Assembly: GCA_017631745.1 (NCBI GenBank)
Contig: JAGBSR010000017.1
Location: forward strand, 1-5,194
DNA length: 5,194 nt
Reading direction: 5' to 3'
DNA from: Clostridia bacterium
GTDB taxonomy: Bacteria > Bacillota > Clostridia > Oscillospirales > Acutalibacteraceae
Both the position numbers and the translations under genes were made by a program. Shown piece after piece: positions 1-5,087 of this stretch. A model generated the notes under the pieces. That model was not told where the DNA came from. It worked only from the letters and a program-made list of their open reading frames with translations, and ran no database searches. Each line of letters begins with the position of its first letter. Position 1 is the stretch's first letter.

Positions 1-827
1 TTACAGCCTTCCACGGTGTACCCACAATGTTTATTGCTCTTCTTGAGCACCCTGACTTTGAAAAGACCGACTTCTCATATATGAGAACAGGTATTATGGC
101 AGGTTCGCCTTGTCCTATTGCAACAATGAAAGACGTTGTAGGTAAGATGCATATGGATGAAATCACTATCGTTTACGGCCAGACAGAAGCTTCGCCAGGC
201 TGTACAATGAGTTCAACTGACGACTCACTTGAAGTTCGAGTTTCAACTGTCGGTCGTGCACTTCCCGAAATCGAGTGTAAGATTGTTGACCCTGAGACAG
301 GCGCAGACTTACCCGTTGGCGAAATCGGTGAATTTGTAGCAAGAGGCTACAATATTATGAAGGGCTACTATAAGATGCCCAAGGCAACCTCAAGCGCTAT
401 CGATAAAGACGGCTGGCTTCATACAGGTGACCTTGCATGCAAAACAGAAGACGGCAACTATAAAATCACAGGCCGACTCAAGGATATGATTATCCGTGGC
501 GGTGAAAACATTTATCCTAAAGAGATTGAAGAGTTTATCTACACCAATCCCAAGGTCAGTGATGTTCAGGTTATCGGTGTACCCGATGAGCAGTACGGCG
601 AAGAAATTGCTGCCTGCATTATCCTTAAAGAGGGTGAGACTATGACCGAGGCTGAAATGAAGCAGTTTGTCCGTGACCATATGGCTAAGCATAAGGTGCC
701 CAAATATGTAGACTTCGTTGATGCATTCCCCATGAACGCTGCTGGTAAGATTCTTAAATACAGAATGCGTGAAATGGCTATTGAAAAATACGGTCTTCAG
801 AAAGCTAATGCAGTAGAAACTGCATAA
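1..827 (+). CDS. AMP-forming acyl-CoA synthetase, C-terminal part (5' end outside window)
   Basis: This is the C-terminal half of an ANL-superfamily acid:CoA ligase, which activates a carboxylic acid as acyl-AMP and transfers it to CoA in the cytoplasm. The frame is already open at the window edge and reads HGVPTMFIALLEHP, a stretch typical of FadD/ACSF2-like ligases, so the first visible ATG (27) is internal. Visible motifs in order are YGQTE (174-188, with the Mg-ATP-binding Glu), HTGD (420-431, with the ribose-binding Asp), the hinge GRLKD followed by IIRGGENIYP (471-518), and the C-terminal AGKILK with the adenylation Lys at 747-749. All key residues are intact. It ends in TAA. The substrate cannot be read from this part. 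The SVGRALPE-like region resembles short- to long-chain fatty acyl ligases more than the MACS-type enzyme encoded downstream, so the two are distant paralogs rather than duplicates. It may share a transcript with the amidohydrolase 60 nt downstream. Confidence 0.93.
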   Translation, partial: TAFHGVPTMFIALLEHPDFEKTDFSYMRTGIMAGSPCPIATMKDVVGKMHMDEITIVYGQTEASPGCTMSSTDDSLEVRVSTVGRALPEIECKIVDPETGADLPVGEIGEFVARGYNIMKGYYKMPKATSSAIDKDGWLHTGDLACKTEDGNYKITGRLKDMIIRGGENIYPKEIEEFIYTNPKVSDVQVIGVPDEQYGEEIAACIILKEGETMTEAEMKQFVRDHMAKHKVPKYVDFVDAFPMNAAGKILKYRMREMAIEKYGLQKANAVETA

Positions 828-832
828 ACCTC

Positions 833-860
833 ATTGGCGGATCCTGCAGGGTTCGCCAAT
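833..860 (+). terminator. Intergenic hairpin after the acyl-CoA synthetase, possible weak terminator
   Basis: A 12-bp stem begins six bases after the stop codon. ATTGGCGGATCC (833-844) pairs with GGGTTCGCCAAT (849-860), including two G-T wobbles, around a TGCA loop. It is followed by TTGAAATTTA rather than a clean T-run, so it could be an inefficient terminator or an mRNA 3'-end stabiliser that leaves the amidohydrolase partly co-transcribed. The hairpin is seen directly; its function is inferred. Confidence 0.5.
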
Positions 861-887
861 TTGAAATTTAAGACAAAGGTGATTTAA

Positions 888-1703
888 ATGAATTATCCTA
901 TTATAGATGCTCACTGCCATATTTATCCCGATAAGATTGCAGATAAGGCAGTTGAGGCTATCGGCAAGTTTTATGATCTTGATATGTACTACGACGGCAG
1001 ATACTCAACTTTAGTTGAGTTCGGCTCGAAGATAGGCGTGAAGCACTATGTGATTTTTTCCGTAGCAACAACGCCTAAGCAGGTCCGATCCATCAATAAA
1101 TATATTTCTGATACAGTTAATAGCTCAGAGGGTCTTATGACAGGTCTCGGTGCACTTCATCCTGACAGTGAAGACATAGAAGGGGATATTGCTGATATCG
1201 TTTCTCTCGGTCTCAAGGGCGTGAAAATGCATCCCGATTTTCAGAAGTTCAATATCGATGATAAGAAGTGCTATAAGATTTATGAGCTTTGTGAGCAAAA
1301 CAATCTTCCCGTACTTCTTCACACAGGCGACAGCAGATACGACTACTCTAACCCGAAGAGAATGAAAAATGTACTCGAAGACTTTCCGTTTCTTACAGTT
1401 ATCGGTGCTCACTTCGGCGGCTGGTCCTGCTGGAAAAATGCTGCAGAGACCTTAAGCCGATACAAAAACTTCTATGTCGACTGCTCCTCGTCCTTCAATT
1501 GGCTCACAGCTGACGAAGGCAGAGATTTGGTCAGAGCTTACGGTGCCGACCATGTACTTTTTGCAACGGATTTCCCAATGTGGAACCACGAAACAGAGTT
1601 TAAGAAATTTACAGAAATGGCTCTGAGGGATGAGGAAAACAGGCTTATTCTCTATAAAAATGCAATTAAACTTTTCGGCATAGATGAGAGTAAAATATTG
1701 TAA
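888..1703 (+). CDS. Amidohydrolase-2 family metal-dependent hydrolase or decarboxylase (TIM barrel)
   Basis: This 271-residue cytoplasmic protein fits the amidohydrolase-2 family (ACMSD-like), whose members hydrolyse or non-oxidatively decarboxylate small carboxylic acids with a divalent metal. The metal-site residues appear in the expected order: DAHCH near the N-terminus (H9, H11), KMHPDFQ (H115), LLHTGD (H145), GAHFGG (H175) and ATDFPMW (D228). There is no signal peptide or membrane segment, and the length is normal for the family. The start at 888 is supported by AAAGGTG (875-881) with 6-nt spacing, and the DAHCH motif falls right after it, as usual. It follows an acyl-CoA synthetase and precedes the T-box promoter, so it belongs to the upstream transcription unit rather than the T-box one. 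The substrate is unknown; family membership is firm but the reaction is not. Confidence 0.9.
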   Translation: MNYPIIDAHCHIYPDKIADKAVEAIGKFYDLDMYYDGRYSTLVEFGSKIGVKHYVIFSVATTPKQVRSINKYISDTVNSSEGLMTGLGALHPDSEDIEGDIADIVSLGLKGVKMHPDFQKFNIDDKKCYKIYELCEQNNLPVLLHTGDSRYDYSNPKRMKNVLEDFPFLTVIGAHFGGWSCWKNAAETLSRYKNFYVDCSSSFNWLTADEGRDLVRAYGADHVLFATDFPMWNHETEFKKFTEMALRDEENRLILYKNAIKLFGIDESKIL

Positions 1704-1714
1704 GAAAAATATTC

Positions 1715-1732
1715 AGAAAATATTAATTTTCT
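1715..1732. repeat. AT-rich inverted repeat just upstream of the T-box promoter
   Basis: AGAAAAT (1715-1721) and ATTTTCT (1726-1732) form a perfect 7-bp inverted repeat around ATTA. It ends one base before the -35 hexamer and lies 12 nt after the amidohydrolase stop. It has no T-tail and low GC, so it is a poor terminator. It could be a protein-binding site or chance in AT-rich DNA. Confidence 0.35.
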
Positions 1733-1733
1733 A

Positions 1734-1762
1734 TTGACAATCAGATTTTAAAGTGCTAAAAT
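1734..1762 (+). promoter_or_regulatory. Sigma-A-type promoter for the T-box transcript
   Basis: TTGACA (1734-1739, perfect -35) and TAAAAT (1757-1762, -10) are separated by 17 nt. TG at 1754-1755, one base before the -10, gives an extended -10 element. Transcription would start near 1768-1770, about 20 nt before the first paired strand of the T-box Stem I. The match and its position just ahead of a structured leader make this the clearest promoter in the window. Confidence 0.88.
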
Positions 1763-1768
1763 ATATGC

Positions 1769-2052
1769 AAATTTAATACAAAAGCTATGACGAAGACGGA
1801 TGATTCGGAGTTTTCACAGAGAGCTGACGGTGCTGCAAGTCAGTATAACAACGTTTCAATATCCTATCACTTCCGAGCTGAGGGTCCGAAAGTATTATAT
1901 CAGTAGGCGCCCTTCGTGATTGCTGCGTTAATGCATAGAGCTTATTAGAGCTTGAAGGCGGCGGTTTTTATAATCGCAATTTGAGTGGTACCGCGGGTAT
2001 AATTTAGATTTTTACTCGTCTCAAAGGAAACTTTGGGGCGGGTTTTTGTTTT
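1769..2052 (+). promoter_or_regulatory. T-box riboswitch leader (tRNA-sensing transcription attenuator)
   Basis: The leader binds a specific tRNA; uncharged tRNA stabilises an antiterminator and lets transcription continue. Stem I closes by ACGAAG (1790-1795) with CTTCGT (1912-1917). It contains the AGAGAG bulge (1818-1823), a distal helix CTGAC/GTCAG (1824-1828/1839-1843), and AGTAGG on the 3' side (1902-1907). A Stem III-like hairpin pairs GCGGTT (1961-1966) with AATCGC (1972-1977). The T-box motif GTGGTACCGCGG (1985-1996) follows. The antiterminator is directly visible: TTTGAG (1980-1985) pairs with CTCAAA (2020-2025), a 7-nt bulge TGGTACC (1986-1992) exposes TGGT for the tRNA acceptor end, and GCGGG (1993-1997) pairs with CTCGT (2015-2019). 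TGGT predicts a tRNA with discriminator A. The specifier is most plausibly AUC (1899-1901, Ile), just before AGTAGG; AUU (1894-1896, Ile), UAU (1896-1898, Tyr) and GUA (1892-1894, Val) remain possible. The T-box call is firm; the amino acid is not. Confidence 0.95.
2015..2052 (+). terminator. Intrinsic terminator of the T-box leader
   Basis: CTCGTCTCAAAG (2015-2026) pairs without mismatch with CTTTGGGGCGGG (2031-2042), giving 12 bp with three G-U wobbles around a GAAA tetraloop, followed by TTTTTGTTTT. Its 5' arm (2015-2025) is the same strand that the antiterminator uses, so the two folds are mutually exclusive. That is the switch expected of a T-box. It sits 28 nt upstream of the ligase start codon. 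Confidence 0.95.
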
Positions 2053-2080
2053 ATAAAAATTTATTTTGGAGGCGTTCTAA

Positions 2081-3751
2081 ATGGAAATGAATAATCAACT
2101 TATGGAAGTTGCTTTCCGTATAAAGGAAATGCGAGAGGTCTGCGGCTTCAGCGAAGAAGAGATGGCTGAAAAAACAGATATCACTGTTGAGCAATACCGT
2201 GAATATGAAAAGGGTACTGCAGATTTTCCTTTCTCATTTATCCATAAATGTGCCAAGGCATTCGGCATCGGCAAGACAGACCTTCTTGAGGGTAAGAGCA
2301 GTAACCTTTCATCATACACAGTAACAAGAAAGGGTCAGGGCAAGATTACTTCAAAAGAAGACGGCATCGAAATCAACAACCTTGCACCTCTTTTCAGAGA
2401 CAAGCTTGCTGAGCCTTATCTTGCAAAGTACGAATACAGAGATGAGCTTCAGAATAAGCCAATTCATACAATTACCCACGGCGGCCAGGAGTTTGATATT
2501 GTACTCTCAGGTAAGCTTAAGGTCCGCGTTGGTAACCACACAGAAATCCTCGAGGAAGGCGACAGCATCTATTATAAGAGCTCATCACCTCACGGTATGA
2601 TTGCTGTTGACGGTCAGGATTGCACATTCCTTGCAGTTGTTATCTCAGAGGATGAAAAAGCAGATACCAAAGAAATTGAAAAGACTTTTGTAACAGCTAA
2701 GGCTGAGCATAATCTTGAAGCTAAAAAGTTTATCACAACCGAAGAAGACGAAAACGGCATACTTCAGAAGCTTGATTATAAAAACGAAGACAGCTTCAAC
2801 TTTGCATTCGATATCGTTGATGCTGTTGCTGATAAGTACCCTGACAAGCTTGCTATGCTTCATATCTCAAACGATAAGACAGAGAGAAGATTTACCTATA
2901 ACGATATGAAAAAAGAGTCAGCCCGTGCAGCTAACTATTTCCTTTCACTGGGCATCAAGAAGGGCGACAGAGTTATGCTTGTTCTCAAGCGTCACTATCA
3001 GTTCTGGATTACAGCTCTTGCACTTCATAAAATCGGCGCAGTTATTATTCCTGCAACAAATCAGCTGGTTGTTCACGATTTTGAATACCGTTTCAAGGCT
3101 GCAGGCGTAAGTGCTATAGTATGTACATCTGACGGTCAGGTTGCAGACCATGTTGATACTGCAGCTGAAATATACGGCGAGCTCAAGCGTAAGATTTTAG
3201 TTGGTGCAGACAGAGACGGTTGGCACAACTTCGATACAGAATATAAGCTTTTCAGAAGCATTTACGAGCGTACAGAGGATACAGCCTGCGGCAACGACAC
3301 AATGCTTATGTACTTCACTTCAGGTACAACAGGTTATCCTAAAATTGCCGTTCACTCATTTAAATATGCACTCGGTCACTTCATTACAGCAAGATACTGG
3401 CACACAGTTCAGCCCAATGACCTTCACCTTACAATCTCAGATACAGGCTGGGGTAAGGCTATGTGGGGTAAATTCTACGGTCAGTGGATGTGCGAAGGCG
3501 CAATATTCACATATGACTTTGACAGATTTGATGCTTCAGAAATTCTTCCTATGTTTGCTAAGTATCATATCACAACCTTCTGTGCACCTCCTACAATGTA
3601 CAGAATGCTTATAAAGCAGGACCTTTCCAAGTATGACCTTTCATCAATCAGATATGCAACAACAGCAGGTGAAGCTCTCAACCCTGAAGTGTTCTATCAG
3701 TTTGAAAAGGCAACAGGCATCGTAATTATGGAAGGCTTCGGTCAGAAATAA
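2081..3751 (+). CDS. N-terminal fragment: HTH, cupin and large ligase subdomain up to the premature stop
   Basis: If translated as written, the product has 556 residues. The HTH part shows FRIKEMREVCGFSEEEMA then ITVEQYREYEKG, the usual XRE helix 2-turn-helix 3 pattern. The cupin has H133, E137 and G144 in its first motif and GD (160-161) with PH (170-171) in its second, as in XRE-cupin regulators; only part of the usual metal-binding His set is present. The ligase P-loop TSGTTGYPK is at 413-421. The protein ends at EGFGQK, one residue short of the catalytic Glu, and lacks the HTGD, hinge and C-terminal Lys motifs. It therefore cannot be an active ligase, though the HTH-cupin part could still fold. 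This is the truncated version of the 2081-4342 gene, not a separate locus. Confidence 0.55.
   Translation: MEMNNQLMEVAFRIKEMREVCGFSEEEMAEKTDITVEQYREYEKGTADFPFSFIHKCAKAFGIGKTDLLEGKSSNLSSYTVTRKGQGKITSKEDGIEINNLAPLFRDKLAEPYLAKYEYRDELQNKPIHTITHGGQEFDIVLSGKLKVRVGNHTEILEEGDSIYYKSSSPHGMIAVDGQDCTFLAVVISEDEKADTKEIEKTFVTAKAEHNLEAKKFITTEEDENGILQKLDYKNEDSFNFAFDIVDAVADKYPDKLAMLHISNDKTERRFTYNDMKKESARAANYFLSLGIKKGDRVMLVLKRHYQFWITALALHKIGAVIIPATNQLVVHDFEYRFKAAGVSAIVCTSDGQVADHVDTAAEIYGELKRKILVGADRDGWHNFDTEYKLFRSIYERTEDTACGNDTMLMYFTSGTTGYPKIAVHSFKYALGHFITARYWHTVQPNDLHLTISDTGWGKAMWGKFYGQWMCEGAIFTYDFDRFDASEILPMFAKYHITTFCAPPTMYRMLIKQDLSKYDLSSIRYATTAGEALNPEVFYQFEKATGIVIMEGFGQK
3749..3751 (+). other. Premature in-frame TAA at the catalytic Glu codon
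   Basis: The local reading is GGT CAG AAA TAA ACT ACT (G Q K stop T T), where family members have G-Q-T-E-T-T. The intact ligase at the window start encodes the same motif as CAG ACA GAA (180-188). If this gene had those codons, two transversions (C to A and G to T) would give the observed bases. The ancestral codons are inferred from that paralog. Confidence 0.9.
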
Positions 3752-4342
3752 ACTACTCTTACAATCGGTAACCTTGCAGGTACAACTCCAAAGCCCGGTG
3801 CTATGGGTAAGCCCGTGCCCTGCTATGATATCGCTATTGTTGACCCCGACGGCAACGAATGTGCAGTGGGTGAGACAGGTGAAATCATTGTCCGCACTCA
3901 TGAGAAGATTCCCTGCGGTCTCTTCAAGGGATATTACAACGACGAAGAAAAGACTTCAGAGGTATGGTATGACGGTATGTATCACACAGGCGACACTGCC
4001 TGGTGCGACGAAGACGGCTATTATTGGTATGTCAGCCGTATCGATGATGTTATCAAGTCATCAGGTTACCGTATCGGACCCTTTGAAATCGAGAATGTTA
4101 TTATGGAGCTTCCCTATGTACTCGAATGCGGCGTATCAGCAGCACCCGACGAAATGAGAGGTCAGGTCGTTAAGGCAAGCATTGTTCTTACAAAGGGCAC
4201 CGAACCCACTGAAGAGCTCAAGAAAGAGATCCAGAACTACGTTAAGAAGAATACAGCTCCTTACAAGTACCCCCGTATTGTAGTTTTCCGTGATGAGCTT
4301 CCCAAAACAATCAGCGGTAAAATTCAGAGAAATAAGCTTTAA
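3752..4342 (+). pseudogene. C-terminal remnant of the interrupted ligase
   Basis: This stretch continues the ligase frame and starts with TTLTIGNLAGTTPKPG, which directly follows GQTE in MACS enzymes. It carries HTGD (codons 635-638), the hinge SRIDDVIKSSGYR (from codon 652) and PKTISGKIQR with the adenylation Lys at codon 747. The first ATG is at 3803, in the middle of the conserved KPGAMGKP segment. It has no Shine-Dalgarno upstream (AAGCCCGGTGCT), so independent initiation is unlikely. If it were made, the 179-residue product would be an orphan C-terminal domain lacking the P-loop. Confidence 0.7.
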
Positions 4343-4358
4343 TTTTTATAAAAATATA

Positions 4359-4389
4359 ACACTTTCTATTGAAAAAAAAGAGAAAGTGT
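4359..4389. repeat. 9-bp inverted repeat, operator-like, upstream of the ATPase gene
   Basis: ACACTTTCT (4359-4367) and AGAAAGTGT (4381-4389) are perfect inverted copies separated by 13 nt, with centres 22 bp apart, about two helical turns. The repeat flanks a TTGAAA -35-like hexamer and ends just before TATAAT. It is not a + strand terminator because CATATAATG follows instead of a T-run. As RNA it would be a hairpin with a large A-rich loop; as DNA it resembles a dimeric repressor site. The repeat is seen directly; its role is inferred. Confidence 0.6.
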
Positions 4390-4397
4390 CATATAAT
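4369..4397 (+). promoter_or_regulatory. Promoter-like hexamers ahead of the ATPase gene
   Basis: TTGAAA (4369-4374) and TATAAT (4392-4397) have ideal 17-nt spacing. The drawback is that a start 6-7 nt after the -10 falls near 4403-4405, inside the AAAGGTG ribosome binding site (4399-4405) of the 4414 start. A transcript from here would then lose most of that site. It may be a real internal promoter with an unusually short leader, or chance in AT-rich DNA. Confidence 0.4.
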
Positions 4398-4413
4398 GAA
4401 AGGTGTGATTTTT

Positions 4414-5073
4414 ATGCCTAAGCGACTGACTTTATTTGCAGGTCACTACGGCAGCGGTAAAACAAACATCGCTGTGAACTATGCAATACATCTCAAAGAC
4501 GAGGGTTATCCCGTTGTTATTGCAGACCTTGATATCGTCAATCCCTATTTCCGTACAAAAGACAGCGAAGAGGAATTGAAGGCAAAGGGTATCGAGCTTC
4601 TCTGCTCACCCTATGCAGGCTCAAACCTCGACATTCCGTCTTTGCCTCAGGAAATGTACAGAGCCGTTCAGGATAAAAACACCTATGCCGTAATGGATAT
4701 CGGCGGTGACGATGCAGGCGCAGTTGCCCTTGGCAGATTTGCCCCCTTCATCAATGAAGAAGATAACTTCGATATGATATTCGTTGTTAATTTCTATCGC
4801 CCTCTTACCCGTACGGCTGAAGAAGCACTGAGTGTTATGAGAGAGGTTGAGGCAGTTTCACACCTTAAGTTTACAGCGATAATGAACAATTCAAACTTAG
4901 GGGAGGACACAGTCGCCGAGGACATCATCTCTACTGATGCCGAAGCGAAAAAGCTCAGCGAAATCAGCGGCTTACCCCTCATTAATACAAGTGTGAGAAA
5001 AGACTTAGTAATTGCTCTGGAAGAGAAAATAGATAACATATTCCCTCTTTCACTACAAAATAAAATCATTTAA
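4414..5073 (+). CDS. P-loop ATPase of MinD/CobQ type next to the 2-oxoacid oxidoreductase genes
   Basis: This is a 219-residue cytoplasmic nucleotide-binding protein of the SIMIBI/CobQ-MinD-like class. Walker A is GHYGSGKT at residues 10-17. A second acidic motif, VVIADLDIVNPYFRT, has D38 and D40. VMDIGGDDAG (93-102) is the Walker B-like strand, and VVNFYRP follows further on. The start at 4414 has AAAGGTG (4399-4405) with 8-nt spacing and places Walker A ten residues in, as is normal. An upstream TTG (4369) and ATG (4396) in frame lie in the spacer and are poor starts. It ends 14 nt before the next gene, so the two are surely co-transcribed. I do not recognise a named function. Location beside an iron-sulfur oxidoreductase permits a role in cofactor or cluster delivery, but that is only inference. 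Confidence 0.9.
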   Translation: MPKRLTLFAGHYGSGKTNIAVNYAIHLKDEGYPVVIADLDIVNPYFRTKDSEEELKAKGIELLCSPYAGSNLDIPSLPQEMYRAVQDKNTYAVMDIGGDDAGAVALGRFAPFINEEDNFDMIFVVNFYRPLTRTAEEALSVMREVEAVSHLKFTAIMNNSNLGEDTVAEDIISTDAEAKKLSEISGLPLINTSVRKDLVIALEEKIDNIFPLSLQNKII

Positions 5074-5087
5074 TTGGAGGTATCGAA

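Larger units (their letters stand above)
2081..4342 (+). pseudogene. HTH-cupin-acyl-CoA synthetase fusion (MACS type), interrupted by an in-frame TAA
   Basis: One continuous frame of 753 codons, counting the stop at codon 557, encodes an XRE-type helix-turn-helix (about residues 8-62), a cupin (about 115-185) and a full AMP-forming acyl-CoA synthetase (about 240-753). MACS-family ligases activate medium-chain or short branched acids; a characterised methanogen member prefers 2-methylbutyrate. The sequence SDTGWGKAMWGKFYGQW is a MACS hallmark. The start at 2081 has GGAGG (2068-2072) with 8-nt spacing. TAA at 3749-3751 replaces the catalytic Glu codon of GQTE, and the preceding Thr codon reads Lys. 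The frame and all later motifs survive, so the lesion is recent or is a sequence error. Four other genes here end in TAA, so TAA is not reassigned. The gene lies under T-box control. The domain assignments are firm, while its present activity is doubtful. Confidence 0.85.

Noticed and set aside
390..692. Minus-strand open frames (also 1125-1412, 2645-2863, 3644-3901, 4794-5069)
   Set aside because: Each lies within a well-supported + strand gene, shows no recognisable domain, and is best explained as an antisense shadow.
3201..3614. Overlapping + strand open frames inside the ligase gene (also 2382-2600, 2715-2909, 2925-3110, 3774-4157)
   Set aside because: They run out of frame through conserved ligase motifs and have no family features of their own.
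3749..3751. Recoded TAA, genetic-code change or programmed frameshift
   Set aside because: The other genes that end in this window all stop at TAA, so reassignment is implausible. The two halves share a frame, so no frameshift is needed, and I see no obvious readthrough structure after the stop.
3803..4342. Independent small gene starting at ATG 3803
   Set aside because: It lies in the same frame as the upstream ligase, starts inside a conserved ligase segment and has no ribosome binding site. It is the tail of the interrupted gene.
4359..4389. Inverted repeat as an intrinsic terminator of the ligase gene
   Set aside because: No T-run follows on the + strand and the stem is AT-rich. On the - strand only a weak T-rich stretch follows and there is no gene to terminate.
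4369..4413. TTG at 4369 or ATG at 4396 as the ATPase start
   Set aside because: Both lie in the spacer over the inverted repeat and promoter-like hexamers, add a Lys-rich extension not expected for the family, and lack a Shine-Dalgarno. ATG 4414 has a good one.
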